Shown here: positions 36,710-45,864 of the stretch, piece by piece
How the letters are laid out: each line of letters starts with the position of its first letter
Numbering within the stretch: the first letter of the stretch is position 1
NCBI RefSeq assembly: GCF_900156165.1
Contig: NZ_FTMY01000005.1
Coordinates: 186,001-250,000, forward strand
Length of the DNA: 64,000 nt
Direction: 5' to 3'
Source of the DNA: Pseudacidovorax sp. RU35E
Lineage (GTDB): Bacteria; Pseudomonadota; Gammaproteobacteria; Burkholderiales; Burkholderiaceae_C
The notes under the pieces: generated by a model
Database searches by the model: none
What the model saw: only the letters and a program-made list of their open reading frames with translations
Told to the model about the DNA's origin: nothing
Position numbers and translations under genes: made by a program

Positions 36710-38710
36710 TCAGACCAACAACGCATTCACCCTTCGCACATAAGCCGCCGGATCCTCCGGCAATCCCCCCTCGGCCAGCAGCGCCTGGTCGAACAGGATG
36801 TTCGCCAGGTCATCGAAGTGCGCCTCGTCGCGCTCCAGCTTCTTGACCAGCGGGTGCTCGGCGTTCACTTCCAGCACGGGCTTGACCTCGGGGGCCTTCT
36901 GGCCGGCCTGCTTGAGCATGCGGGCCAGTTGCGTGCTCATGCCGTGTTCCTGCACGACCAGGCAGGCAGGCGAGTCGACCAGGCGGGTGGTCACGCGCAC
37001 GTCCTCGGCCTTGTCCTTGAGCGAGGCCTTCAGCTTTTCCAGCACGGGCTTGAAGGCTTCGGCGGCCTCTTCGGCGGCCTTCTTCTCGGCCTCGTCCTGC
37101 AGTTGGCCCAGGTCCACCGCGCCCTTGGCCACGCTCTGCAGCGGCGTGCCGTCGAACTCGGTCAGGTACGACAGCGCCCACTCGTCCACGCGGTCGGTCA
37201 TCAGCAGCACCTCGATGCCCTTCTTCTTGAAGACTTCGAGCTGCGGGCTGTTCTTGGCGGCGGCCAGGGTGTCGGCGGTGATGTAGTAGATGGCCTCCTG
37301 GCCGTCCTTCATGCGCGCCTTGTAGTCGGCCAGCGAGACGGTGGCCGCGTCGCTGGTAGTCGAGGCAAAGCGCAGCAGCTTGGCGATGCGGTCGCGGTTG
37401 GCAAAGTCCTCGCCCAGGCCTTCCTTGAGCACCGAGCCGAACTCGGCGTAGAACTTGGCGTACTTGCCGGCGTCCTCGCTGGCCTTGGCGGCGTCGGCGT
37501 CGGCCGGCTCGCCTTCCTTCTTGTCGACCACGTCGGTCACGCCGTCGGCGGCCGGCGATTCGGCGGGCGCAGCAGCAGTGGAAGCGGCGGCCTTCTTGGC
37601 CAGGTCTTCCAGCATCGACAGCACGCGCTTCGTGCTGCCTTCGCGGATCGCCTTCACGTCGCGGCTTTCCTGCAGCAGCTCGCGGCTGACGTTCAGCGGC
37701 AGGTCGGCGGAGTCGATCACGCCCTTCACGAAGCGCAGGTAAGAGGGCAGCAGCGCCTCGGCCTCGTCCATGATGAACACGCGCTTCACGTACAGCTTCA
37801 GGCCGCCCTTGTGGTCACGGTTCCACAGGTCCATGGGCGCTTTGGCCGGGATGTACAGCAGCTGCGTGTACTCGGTGCTGCCTTCCACGCGGTTGTGGCT
37901 CCAGGCCAGGGGCGCTTCGTAGTCGTGGCTGATGCTCTTGTAGAACTCGACGTACTGCTCTTCGCTCACGTCCTTCTTGGCGCGGGCCCACAGGGCGCTG
38001 GCCTTGTTGACGGGCTCCCACTCGCCGGTGGCGACCATCTCGCCGCCCTTGTCGTCCTCGCCTTCCTTCCACTCTTCCTTCTCCATCAGGATGGGCAGGG
38101 AGATGTGGTCCGAATACTTGCTGATGACCTGCTTGAGCTTCCAGCCGTTGAGGAACTCGTCGGCGTCCTCGCGGAGGTGCAGGATCACGCTGGTGCCGCG
38201 CTTGTCGCGGGCGATGGTCTCGACCTCGAAGTCGCCGGTGCCGGTGCTGCTCCAGCGCACGCCCTGATCGGCCGGCAGGCCGGCGCGGCGGGACTCGACC
38301 ACGATGCGGTCGGCCACGATGAAGCCCGAATAGAAGCCCACGCCGAACTGGCCGATGAGCTGGGCGTCTGCCTTCTGGTCGCCCGACAGGCGGCTCATGA
38401 ATTCGCGCGTGCCGCTCTTGGCGATGGTGCCCAGGTGGTCGATGGCCTCCTGCTGCGACAGGCCGATGCCGTTGTCGGTGATGGTCAGGGTGCGGGCCTT
38501 CTTGTCGAAGGCGACGCGCACTTCGAGGTTGGGCGCGTCTTCATACAGGGCCGCGTTGTCCAGGGCCTCGAAACGCAGCTTGTCGCAGGCGTCGGAGGCG
38601 TTGGAGATCAGCTCGCGGAGAAAGATCTCCTTGTTGGAGTAGAGCGAGTGGGTGACCAGGTGCAGGAGCTGGGCCACTTCGGCCTGGAAGGAATGGGTGT
38701 TCTTGCTCAT
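36710..38710 (-). CDS. htpG: Chaperone protein HtpG (Hsp90)
   Basis: A 666-residue Hsp90. The N-terminal GHKL ATPase has [37 protein letters not shown] and [11 protein letters not shown]. The middle domain includes [20 protein letters not shown]. It is about 40 residues longer than E. coli HtpG because of an Ala/Glu-rich insertion after [12 protein letters not shown], around residues 367-410. A terminator hairpin follows, and it is separately transcribed from the upstream exported-protein gene. Confidence 0.96.
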   Translation of the reverse strand: MSKNTHSFQAEVAQLLHLVTHSLYSNKEIFLRELISNASDACDKLRFEALDNAALYEDAPNLEVRVAFDKKARTLTITDNGIGLSQQEAIDHLGTIAKSGTREFMSRLSGDQKADAQLIGQFGVGFYSGFIVADRIVVESRRAGLPADQGVRWSSTGTGDFEVETIARDKRGTSVILHLREDADEFLNGWKLKQVISKYSDHISLPILMEKEEWKEGEDDKGGEMVATGEWEPVNKASALWARAKKDVSEEQYVEFYKSISHDYEAPLAWSHNRVEGSTEYTQLLYIPAKAPMDLWNRDHKGGLKLYVKRVFIMDEAEALLPSYLRFVKGVIDSADLPLNVSRELLQESRDVKAIREGSTKRVLSMLEDLAKKAAASTAAAPAESPAADGVTDVVDKKEGEPADADAAKASEDAGKYAKFYAEFGSVLKEGLGEDFANRDRIAKLLRFASTTSDAATVSLADYKARMKDGQEAIYYITADTLAAAKNSPQLEVFKKKGIEVLLMTDRVDEWALSYLTEFDGTPLQSVAKGAVDLGQLQDEAEKKAAEEAAEAFKPVLEKLKASLKDKAEDVRVTTRLVDSPACLVVQEHGMSTQLARMLKQAGQKAPEVKPVLEVNAEHPLVKKLERDEAHFDDLANILFDQALLAEGGLPEDPAAYVRRVNALLV

Positions 38711-38742
38711 GTGGTGCTGCTAAGTGGTTGAAATGCCGCCCA

Positions 38743-38772
38743 AAAACGGAAAAGCCCCCAAAGCTTGGGGGC
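38743..38772 (-). terminator. Rho-independent terminator upstream of htpG
   Basis: On the minus strand an 8-bp stem GCCCCCAA/TTGGGGGC with a three-base loop is followed by CTTTTCCGTTTTTGG. It ends transcription from the repeat-containing exported-protein gene and insulates htpG. Confidence 0.8.
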
Positions 38773-38868
38773 GGTGGGCAGATTATCAACCCCCGTCGCG
38801 GAGCGAATCGGCCGGACGGGGCGGGCGTTCCGAGCGGCGCCAGGGCACCGGCGGAGCGCGCAGCGGGC

Positions 38869-39222
38869 TCAGTTGAGCGGCAGCGAGGTCGACTGGCCGA
38901 TGGCCTCGGAGCCGGCGGAGTGCGCGGCGGCGATGGCCTCGGCCTGGGCCCGGCTGCCATCGGCGGGCTGCAGCAGGGCGGGCATCACGGTCGATTGGCC
39001 GATGGCCTCGGTGCCCACCGGATGGGCGGCCGCCATGGCGCCGGCATTGACCTCGTCGCGCGACATCGTCGAGCCGAGCGCGGCCATGCCGGTGGATTGG
39101 CCGATGGCCTCGCTGCCGCCGCCGTTCCAGGCGGATTGGGCCCAGGCGCCCGCGGTGCCGGTGGCCAGAACAGTACCCAGTGCCAGGCCGGCGGCCAGGC
39201 GGAAAGTTGCAGGTGCGCGCAT
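38869..39222 (-). CDS. Exported Ala-rich protein with triple EAIGQST repeat
   Basis: A 117-residue protein with a Sec signal peptide cleaved after GAWAQS. The mature part contains three copies of a (G/T)xEAIGQST motif (GSEAIGQSTGMAAL, GTEAIGQSTVMPAL, GSEAIGQSTSLPLN) spaced by about 35 residues, with MSRDEVNAGAMAAA between the first two. The SRxEV-A-AAA phrase recalls small periplasmic DUF4148-type proteins of betaproteobacteria. Function is unknown. It lies 83 bp downstream of a two-component system on the same strand, and may be its target or partner. Confidence 0.7.
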   Translation of the reverse strand: MRAPATFRLAAGLALGTVLATGTAGAWAQSAWNGGGSEAIGQSTGMAALGSTMSRDEVNAGAMAAAHPVGTEAIGQSTVMPALLQPADGSRAQAEAIAAAHSAGSEAIGQSTSLPLN

Positions 39223-39305
39223 GTCGATCTCCTCGTTCACAACAACAGGTGGGTCGCGCGCCGGCTGCGCCATGCTGGCCGGCGGACCCGCCCTGAGCCG
39301 CCACT

Positions 39306-40718
39306 CTAGGTGCCGTTTCTGAGCTGTGAATGAGTCGGCGCCTGCGCCAGGTGCACGCGGGCGCGCAGGCCGCTGCGGCGCTCCGGGCCGCGACGGTTCA
39401 GCAGTTCGACACGCAGGCCGTGCCGGCGCGCCACGCTGGCCGCGATGGCCAGGCCCAGCCCGCTGCCGCCGGCCGCCGCACCGGGCGCGCGGTAGAAGCG
39501 GTCGAACACGCGCGGCAGCACGTCCTCGGCGATGCCCGGCCCCTCGTCCACCACGTCGACCACGGCGTCGCCGGAGGGAAGAGCGTGCAGCACCAGGTCA
39601 ACGCAGCCGCCGGGCAGGCTGTGGCGCACGGCGTTGTCCAGCAGGTTGTCGAACAGGCTGCGCAGCTCCACCGGGGCGCCTTGCAGCTGCAACGACTGCA
39701 GCGCGGGCGCGGCGAGAAAGCCCAGGTCCACGCGACGCTGCTCGGCCATCTCGGTGAACTGGGCCACGGCGTCGCGCAGCAGCGGAACCAGAGGCACGGC
39801 CTCGGGCTGCAGCGGCTCGGCCGCCTCCTGATGCGACAGGCGCAGCAGCTGCGCCTGCAGCCGCTGGGCCCGCGCGACGCCGGCCTCCAGCGCCGCGAAG
39901 TTCTGGCGGGCCGCGCCCTCGGGCACGTGTGGCCGCAGGTTGTCCAGCTGCAGGCCGATGGCGGTGAAGGGCGTGCGCAGCTCGTGCGCCGCGTCGGCCA
40001 CGAAGCGTTGCTGCGCCTGCAGGGCGGCGCGCAGCCGGCCCAGCAGGGCGTTGAAGGCCTGCACCAGGGGGCGGATCTCGGCGGGCACCCGCTCGGGCGG
40101 CATGTCGCGTGGGCTGCGCTCGTCCTGCGCGGCCACGTCGCGCGCCACTGCGCGCAGCGAGCGCGTGGCGCGCCACACCACCAGCCACTGCAGCAGCAGC
40201 GCGGCCGGCAGCAGCGCGAGGATGGGCAGCCCTTCGGCCAGCGCACGCCTGATCGAACGCTGCTGGCGGAAGGCGCGGCTCTGCAGCACCTGTACCCGCA
40301 GCCGGTCGGCGCCTTCGGCCGGCGCGGTGTAGACGCGCCAGCGCTGCGTGGCCAGCGGGCCGGTGTGCAGGTCCGCAAAGCCCGCCCGGGCCTGCAGCCC
40401 CACGGGCAGCTCGGCGGAGGCGACCTCCTGCCGCTGGCCGTCGGGCGTCCACAGCTGCACCACCAGGGCGCCGCGCTGCTGGATGGCATCGGCGCCGACG
40501 TTGGGCAGCTCACGCACATGGCGTCGGCCGGCATAGGAATCGGCCATGGAGCGCATCTGCTCGTCGCGCAGGTCTTCGATCACGTGGCCGTACACCGAGT
40601 AGGCGGCCCATGTGGCCAGCAGGCCGGCCGTCAGGTGCAGCAGCACCAGCCACGCGAAGAGATGCCGGCGCAGCGGGGGCGCGGGTCGAAGGGGCGTAGG
40701 GGTGACGGTCGCGGTCAT
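39306..40718 (-). CDS. Sensor histidine kinase (QseC/TctE-like)
   Basis: A 470-residue membrane kinase. Helix 1 is near residues 20-42 and helix 2 near 163-183, flanking a 120-residue periplasmic sensor domain. The HAMP-like linker is followed by the H-box AAHELRTPFTAIGLQLDNLR (phospho-acceptor His245), then the N-box NLLDNAVRHS, DEGPGIAED and GGSGLGLAI. It overlaps the response regulator gene by four bases (ATGA). The signal is unknown. The nearby gene products suggest an envelope or carboxylate cue, which is inference. Confidence 0.92.
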   Translation of the reverse strand: MTATVTPTPLRPAPPLRRHLFAWLVLLHLTAGLLATWAAYSVYGHVIEDLRDEQMRSMADSYAGRRHVRELPNVGADAIQQRGALVVQLWTPDGQRQEVASAELPVGLQARAGFADLHTGPLATQRWRVYTAPAEGADRLRVQVLQSRAFRQQRSIRRALAEGLPILALLPAALLLQWLVVWRATRSLRAVARDVAAQDERSPRDMPPERVPAEIRPLVQAFNALLGRLRAALQAQQRFVADAAHELRTPFTAIGLQLDNLRPHVPEGAARQNFAALEAGVARAQRLQAQLLRLSHQEAAEPLQPEAVPLVPLLRDAVAQFTEMAEQRRVDLGFLAAPALQSLQLQGAPVELRSLFDNLLDNAVRHSLPGGCVDLVLHALPSGDAVVDVVDEGPGIAEDVLPRVFDRFYRAPGAAAGGSGLGLAIAASVARRHGLRVELLNRRGPERRSGLRARVHLAQAPTHSQLRNGT

Positions 40719-41428
40719 GCCGGGGCGCGCGCGGGCGACGCGCCGGCGGGGCCTGCGGGGCCGGCGGCCTGGGTGCTCACGCGCCAGCCCAGGCCGCGCA
40801 CGTTGAGGATCGTCCCGGCCCCCAGGCGTCGGCGCAGGCCGTAGATGAGCACGTCCAGCGCGTTGCTGCTGACCTCGTCGTCCCAGCCGTAGAGGCGCTG
40901 CTCCAGCTGGGCACGCGAGAGCACCGCGCCGGGGCGCTCCAGCAGCGCGTGCATCAGCGCGAACTCGCGGGCGCTCAGCGGCTCGCGGCGGCCGCCTGGC
41001 AGTTGCAGCTCACGCGTGGCCAGGTCCAGCTGCAGCTGCATCGTGCCGATCAGCGGCTGCGCGGCGCCGCCCTGTCGTCGCACCACGGCGCGCATGCGGG
41101 CCAGCAACTCGCGCAGCGCAAAGGGCTTGGGCAGGTAGTCGTCGGCGCCCAGGTCCAGGCCGGCCACGCGGTCGTCCAGGCCGTCGCGGGCGGTGAGCAC
41201 CACCACGGGCGTGCGGTCGCCGCGGGCGCGGGCACGGCGCAGCAGGGTGGTGCCTTCCTGGCCGGGCAGTCCCAGGTCGAGCAGCACGCAGGCATAGGCG
41301 CCATCGGCCAGGGCGCGCTCGCCGCTGAGCCCGTCGGCCGCCCAGTCCAGCGACCAGCCTTCGCGTGCCAGGCCCTGGCGCAGGCTGGCCGCGATCATCT
41401 CGTCGTCTTCCACCAGCAGGGCGCGCAT
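40715..41428 (-). CDS. OmpR-family response regulator
   Basis: The 237-residue protein has a receiver domain with the acidic pair ED at 7-8, the phospho-acceptor Asp51 (LLDLGLPGQ) and Lys in LPKPF. The C-terminal winged helix begins near residue 125 with the RELQLPGGRREPLSAREFAL segment. It is the first gene of a regulator-kinase operon. The last 20 residues are Ala/Gly/Pro-rich. Confidence 0.93.
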   Translation of the reverse strand: MRALLVEDDEMIAASLRQGLAREGWSLDWAADGLSGERALADGAYACVLLDLGLPGQEGTTLLRRARARGDRTPVVVLTARDGLDDRVAGLDLGADDYLPKPFALRELLARMRAVVRRQGGAAQPLIGTMQLQLDLATRELQLPGGRREPLSAREFALMHALLERPGAVLSRAQLEQRLYGWDDEVSSNALDVLIYGLRRRLGAGTILNVRGLGWRVSTQAAGPAGPAGASPARAPA

Positions 41429-41555
41429 GGGATGTCTCCGGGGTCGTTGAGCGCGCGGATGCTGGGCGGGGCGACTTAAGGCAGGCTGATCTGGGTGCCC
41501 TCCGTGCCCGACCTCACGAACATGTGCTCGGCGAATAAATCCTGCAGAATGGGTC

Positions 41556-41578
41556 TTAAGCGGAAAATCGACGTTTAA
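41556..41578 (+). promoter_or_regulatory. Candidate HipB operator
   Basis: TTAAGCG (41556-41562) and CGTTTAA (41572-41578) form an imperfect inverted repeat (one mismatch, 9-bp spacing) in an AT-rich patch 11 bp before the antitoxin ATG. Position and symmetry fit autoregulation by the HipB-like protein; sequence does not match the E. coli TATCC operator. Confidence 0.35.
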
Positions 41579-41589
41579 AACACAACAGA

Positions 41590-41904
41590 ATGGAATTGAC
41601 GCTCAGCCCCCCTGCCGAGATCGCCAGCACCCTGTGCGCCCGGCTGCGCACCGAACGGCTTGCGCAGGGCATGACCCAGGCGGAGGTGGCGGCACGCGCC
41701 GGCATGGCGGTCAATACCGTCTCCAACCTCGAGGCCGGCCGCAGCACCGCGTTCGAGAACGTGGTGCGCGTCGCCATCGTCCTGGGCCGGCGCGAGGAAC
41801 TGGCGGCGCTGTTCCAGCCGCGGTTGGAAAGCCTGCACGACATCGCGCGCTACGAGGGCAGCGCCAGGCGCCAGCGCGTGCGCCGGAAGGCCGGCGATGC
41901 CTGA
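41590..41904 (+). CDS. HipB-like antitoxin (XRE helix-turn-helix)
   Basis: A 104-residue DNA-binding protein. The helix-turn-helix is LRTERLAQGMTQAEVAARAG with MAVNTVSNLEAGRST as recognition helix, and a basic tail ends the protein (RRQRVRRKAGDA). It overlaps the start of hipA by eight bases, the classical hipBA organisation. It should neutralise the HipA-like kinase and repress the operon. Confidence 0.85.
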   Translation: MELTLSPPAEIASTLCARLRTERLAQGMTQAEVAARAGMAVNTVSNLEAGRSTAFENVVRVAIVLGRREELAALFQPRLESLHDIARYEGSARRQRVRRKAGDA

Positions 41905-43159
41905 GCGCATCGATGTCTGGTACGAAGGCTGGGGCGAGCGCTGGCATTGGGGCTCGCTGGTGTCCTCCACCGCCATCACGGGCCGACCGCTGATCGCCTT
42001 CGAGTACGGCGACGAGGCCCTGCGTCGCGGACTGGAGCTGTCGGCCCACACGCTGCCACTCAAGGGGCCGCGGCTGCGCCATGGCTTTCCCGTCCATCAG
42101 CTGGGCCTGCCGGGCCCGGTGTACGACGCGCTGCCCGACGGCTGGGGCCTGCTGCTGATGGACCGGCTGTTCAAGCAGCGCGGCCTCAACCCGGCCCGCA
42201 TCGGCCCGCTCGGGCGGCTGGCGTACGTCGGCCGCAGCGCCATGGGCGCGCTGTCCTTCGAGCCCCCCGCGGCAGACGCGGAGGCCCCGCCGGGCCAGGT
42301 GCTGCTGGGCCAGCTCGCGGCGGAGGTCCAGGAGGTGCAACGTGGCGAAGGCGGCGCCTTCCTGCAGCGCCTGCTGCAGATGGGCGGCTCGCCGCAGGGC
42401 GCGCGGCCCAAGGTGCTGCTGTACCGCGAGCCCGCTACGGGCACCTTCAGCACGGCCGACGCGCCGGGGCTGGAGCCCTGGCTCGTCAAGTTTCCGGCGC
42501 AGCACGAGCCGGCCGAGGTCTGCGCCATCGAAGCAGCCTATGCCCAGGCCCTGCGCGACTGCGGTATCGACGCGCCGGCCACCGAGCACTTCGCGCTGCC
42601 CGGCGGGCAGGCCGCATTCGGCAGCCGGCGCTTCGACCGCGAGGCGGGCCTGCGCGTGCCGATCCAGAGCCTGGCTGCCTTCACCGGTGCCGACTTCCGC
42701 ACGCCCGGTGCGCTCGATGCCGCGACCTTCCTGCGCGCCACGCTGCTGTGCACCAACGATGTCCGCGAGCGCACGCGGGCCTACGAGCGCGTGGTCTTCA
42801 ATGTCGCCTTCCACAACCGGGACGACCATCCGAAGAACTTCGCGTACCGCCTCTCGGCGCGGGGGCACTGGCAACTGGCTCCGGCCTTCGATGTGACCTT
42901 CTGCGAAGGCCCCGGCGGCTATCACCAGATGGACGTGATGGGCGAGGCGCTGGACATCGGCCGCGCGGCATTGCTGCGACTCGGCGAGCAGGAGGCAGAG
43001 CTATCGCGCACGCAGGCCAGCGAGACGATCGAGCGCATCGCTGCCGTGGCCAGCGGCTTCGCGCAGTCGGCGCGGCAAGGTTTCCCGCACCTGGTCGCGC
43101 CGGACACGCTGGCGCTGATCCAGCGCCGCATCGACGACAACCTGCGCCGGATGCGCTAG
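41897..43159 (+). CDS. HipA-like serine/threonine kinase toxin
   Basis: A 420-residue protein with the HipA fold. The N-terminal part is the HipA_N-like region to about residue 120. Then come EPWLVKFPAQHEPAEVCAIE (ATP-binding Lys near 198), HNRDDHPKNFAY (catalytic Asp and metal-binding Asn, near 306-317) and APAFDVTF (Asp332, DFG-like). E. coli HipA phosphorylates glutamyl-tRNA synthetase and causes persistence; target here unknown. All catalytic residues appear intact, so the toxin should be active. Confidence 0.88.
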   Translation: MPERIDVWYEGWGERWHWGSLVSSTAITGRPLIAFEYGDEALRRGLELSAHTLPLKGPRLRHGFPVHQLGLPGPVYDALPDGWGLLLMDRLFKQRGLNPARIGPLGRLAYVGRSAMGALSFEPPAADAEAPPGQVLLGQLAAEVQEVQRGEGGAFLQRLLQMGGSPQGARPKVLLYREPATGTFSTADAPGLEPWLVKFPAQHEPAEVCAIEAAYAQALRDCGIDAPATEHFALPGGQAAFGSRRFDREAGLRVPIQSLAAFTGADFRTPGALDAATFLRATLLCTNDVRERTRAYERVVFNVAFHNRDDHPKNFAYRLSARGHWQLAPAFDVTFCEGPGGYHQMDVMGEALDIGRAALLRLGEQEAELSRTQASETIERIAAVASGFAQSARQGFPHLVAPDTLALIQRRIDDNLRRMR

Positions 43160-43229
43160 CCGCTGAAGCTGCACGCACGACGGGTGCGGTGCGCGGGGCA
43201 ACGGCTGCAGGCCGTGGTCTGGCGGCCGC

Positions 43230-44009
43230 TCAGAACCGCTCGTCTGCCCCCAGGTAGCGCCACTGCCCTTGTGGCAGCTGGCCCAGCACCACGTTGCCGA
43301 TGCGGATGCGCTTGAGGCCCACCACGCGCAGGCCCACGGCCTCGCACATGCGGCGGATCTGGCGCTTCTTGCCTTCCTTGAGCACGAAGCGCAACTGCTC
43401 GGGGTTCTGCCAGTCGACGCGCGCGGGTTTCAGCGGTTGGCCGTCGAGCGACAGGCCGTGGCGCAGGCGCGCGATCTGCTCGCGCGGAAACACCGACTGC
43501 ACGTCCGTCGTGCGCTCCTGGCCGCCCATGGGCCAGCTCACGCGCACGAGGTATTCCTTCTCGATGTCTGAGTCCTCGCCGATCAGCTGGCGGGCGACGC
43601 GGCCGTCCTGCGTCAGCACCAGCAGGCCGACGGAGTCGATGTCCAGCCGGCCGGCGGGCGCCAGGCCGCGCAGCTGGTCGGGCGCAAAGCGCTGGCGGCT
43701 GCCGTCGCCGCGCCAGTGGTTGCGCGGCTGCACCAGCGTCACGGCGGGCTGGTGGCCGTCCTCGGCCTGGCCGCTCACGTAGCCCACGGGCTTGTGCAGC
43801 AGGATGGTGACGCGCTGCTCCTGCTGGCCCTGGGCGCGCTTGTCGACCTCGATGCGGTCGGCGGGGCCCACCTTGACGCCCATGGCCGCCACCTGGCCAT
43901 TGACCTTGACCCAGCCGCGCTCGATCCAGGCATCGGCCTCGCGCCGCGAGCACAGGCCCAGGTCGGCCATGCGCTTGTTGAGTCGGATCGGGTCGGGCGT
44001 GTCGGTCAT
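43230..44009 (-). CDS. rRNA pseudouridine synthase, RluF-like
   Basis: A 259-residue protein with an N-terminal S4 domain ([20 protein letters not shown]) and the RsuA/RluB/E/F catalytic domain: [19 protein letters not shown] (catalytic Asp123) and [20 protein letters not shown] near the end. The S4 segment and the length favour RluF (23S U2604) over RsuA, though RluB is possible. The ATG at 44009 begins the S4 domain after a short linker. Confidence 0.85.
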   Translation of the reverse strand: MTDTPDPIRLNKRMADLGLCSRREADAWIERGWVKVNGQVAAMGVKVGPADRIEVDKRAQGQQEQRVTILLHKPVGYVSGQAEDGHQPAVTLVQPRNHWRGDGSRQRFAPDQLRGLAPAGRLDIDSVGLLVLTQDGRVARQLIGEDSDIEKEYLVRVSWPMGGQERTTDVQSVFPREQIARLRHGLSLDGQPLKPARVDWQNPEQLRFVLKEGKKRQIRRMCEAVGLRVVGLKRIRIGNVVLGQLPQGQWRYLGADERF

Positions 44010-44064
44010 CGGGCGGGCAGGGAAGGGCGGGAACGGGGATGGCAGGCAGCCGGCCATTGTCTGC

Positions 44065-44664
44065 TCAGACGAATCCCAGCACCCCCAGCACCGCGCCGGC
44101 ACCCAGCAGCCACAGCAGGTGCACCCGCGTGCGCCAGACGATGAGTCCGGCCACGCCGGCCAGCAGCCAGACGGGCCAGCGCGCGTGGCTGACCTGCTCG
44201 TTGCTGCGCGCCAGCACCCAGCCGGTGGCCACCAGCAGCCCGACGGCCACCGGCGCCAGGCCCTGCTTGAAGGCGCGCACGCCGCGGTGCGTGCGATTGC
44301 GGTGCGCCCAGCGCGTGGCCAGCAGGGTGAGCACGCTGCTGGGCAGCATGATGCCGGTCATGGTCGTGGCCACGCCCAGCAGGCCGAGCAGCCAGGCATG
44401 CACGCCGGCCCCGATGCCGCCGCCGGCGTTCAGGCCCACGTTCCAGCCCATCAGGGCCACGAACAGGATGTTGGGCCCCGGGGCGGCCTGGGCGATGGCC
44501 ACCGAGGCGTTGAACTGCGTCGGGTCCAGCCAGCCCTTCTGCGCCACCAGGTAGCGCTGCATGTCGGGCAGGGTGGTGATGGCGCCGCTCACCGCCATCA
44601 GCGACAGCAGCATGTATTGGCCGAGCAGGCTCAGCCAGTCGTGCCAGTGCAGGGTGATGCTCAT
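44065..44664 (-). CDS. Chromate transporter family protein, half 2
   Basis: A 199-residue membrane protein of the CHR family (single-domain type). [20 protein letters not shown] and [20 protein letters not shown] carry the conserved CHR motifs, with about six helices. Single-domain CHR proteins occur in pairs of opposite membrane topology that together equal one ChrA. The partner gene lies 12 bp upstream. Chromate export is known for some pairs; other substrates are possible. Confidence 0.88.
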   Translation of the reverse strand: MSITLHWHDWLSLLGQYMLLSLMAVSGAITTLPDMQRYLVAQKGWLDPTQFNASVAIAQAAPGPNILFVALMGWNVGLNAGGGIGAGVHAWLLGLLGVATTMTGIMLPSSVLTLLATRWAHRNRTHRGVRAFKQGLAPVAVGLLVATGWVLARSNEQVSHARWPVWLLAGVAGLIVWRTRVHLLWLLGAGAVLGVLGFV

Positions 44665-44676
44665 GGTCGCCTTGCC

Positions 44677-45279
44677 TCAGGGCCGCAGCCGCGTGAAGGT
44701 CCACACGCAGGCACCGCCGCCCACGAGCAGAAGCACCCAGCCCAGCGGCACACGGGCCAGGGCGATGAGCACGAACACGAGCGCCGCGATGCCCACGCCT
44801 GCCGCGAAGCCCAGCGGGTGCGCCCGCAGCGAGGGGATCAGCTTGACGCCGGTGGCGGCGATCACGCCGCCGGCCACCGTGCTCATGCCGCGCAGCGCTC
44901 CGGCCACGCGCGGGTCGTTGGCAAAGTGCGCATGCAGCACGGCCAGCGCCAGGATCACCGCGAGCGGCACCACCAGCATGCCGGCCAGCCCGGCGATGGC
45001 GCCGCGCAGGCCGAAGTGGCGGTCGCCCAGCATCAGCGCCAGATTGATGACGTTGGGGCCCGGCAGTACCTGCGCCACGGCCCAGTCCTCGATGAACTGT
45101 TCCTGCGTGAGCCATCGCTTGCGCTCCACCAGCTCCCGCTGCACAACGGCCAGCACACCGCCGAAGCCCTGGAGCGCGAGGATGGTGAAGGAGAAGAAGA
45201 GATCGGCGAGGGATTCGGGCCGCGCGGGCGCGCCTGGCGGGGCGGCGTCGGCAACGGCCCCGGAGGGCGGCACTGGCAT
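44677..45279 (-). CDS. Chromate transporter family protein, half 1
   Basis: A 200-residue CHR-family protein, 12 bp upstream of its partner. FFSFTILALQGFGGVLAVVQ and AQVLPGPNVINLALMLGDRH are the conserved segments. A Pro/Ala-rich N-terminus of about 20 residues precedes the first helix. No ChrB regulator is adjacent, so resistance to chromate is not assured. Confidence 0.88.
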   Translation of the reverse strand: MPVPPSGAVADAAPPGAPARPESLADLFFSFTILALQGFGGVLAVVQRELVERKRWLTQEQFIEDWAVAQVLPGPNVINLALMLGDRHFGLRGAIAGLAGMLVVPLAVILALAVLHAHFANDPRVAGALRGMSTVAGGVIAATGVKLIPSLRAHPLGFAAGVGIAALVFVLIALARVPLGWVLLLVGGGACVWTFTRLRP

Positions 45280-45381
45280 GGCGGCGGATTATGCGGGCGC
45301 CCCCGCTCCGACGCGGCGGGCGCGTCAGGGGCGCCTCAGTCGCTGCTCATCGGGCGCTCAGAAAGGCAGCGCCCGCCGCGG

Positions 45382-45864
45382 CTATCGCCCCCGCCGGGCC
45401 AGTGCGAGGTGCAGCGCCGCCATGCCCACCGCCAGCGCCGCGCCCCACCAGTAGTCCACCGGCAGCCCCAGCAGCCAGTGCGGATGCCAGTGCGCATGCA
45501 CCGGGTCGAGCCGCGCCCAGCCGTAGGCGGGGTTGACCACGAACCACAGGCAGTCCTCGCTGACCCAGAAGGTGGCCAGGCCGCCGACCGACAGCACGAA
45601 GTCGCTCCAGCGCCAGCGGCCGTTGAAGGCCATCGGCATGAAGAACACCAGCAGCATGAAGCTGAACACCCAGGCGTGGTAGCCGGTCATGGCGCGGCCG
45701 CCCCAGAAGATGTCGAGCAGCCAGTGGTGCTCAATGCGCCAGGTGGGCAGCGAGGTCGCCCAGCCCGCGCCGCCTTCGATCTGGATCTCGGCGTTGGCGA
45801 AGAAGAAGCCCATCAGCAGCACCCAGGCGTAGTACCCAAGCACGCGGCGCAGGCCGGCGCTCAT
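45382..45864 (-). CDS. Trp/His-rich membrane protein of unknown function
   Basis: A 160-residue protein with four or five predicted helices (near 8-23, 56-78, 85-100, 135-155). It contains an unusual number of Trp and His residues, including IEHHWLLDIFWGGRAMTGYH and HAHWHPHWLLGLPVDYWW. I do not recognise the family. Its ATG overlaps the stop of the glycosyltransferase gene (ATGA), so it is translationally coupled and probably acts in the same membrane-lipid process. The His clusters could bind metal. Confidence 0.75.
   Translation of the reverse strand: MSAGLRRVLGYYAWVLLMGFFFANAEIQIEGGAGWATSLPTWRIEHHWLLDIFWGGRAMTGYHAWVFSFMLLVFFMPMAFNGRWRWSDFVLSVGGLATFWVSEDCLWFVVNPAYGWARLDPVHAHWHPHWLLGLPVDYWWGAALAVGMAALHLALARRGR

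Noticed and set aside
36602-38731. Plus-strand open frame of 709 codons opposite htpG
   Set aside because: A shadow of the HtpG reading frame; HtpG has intact motifs.
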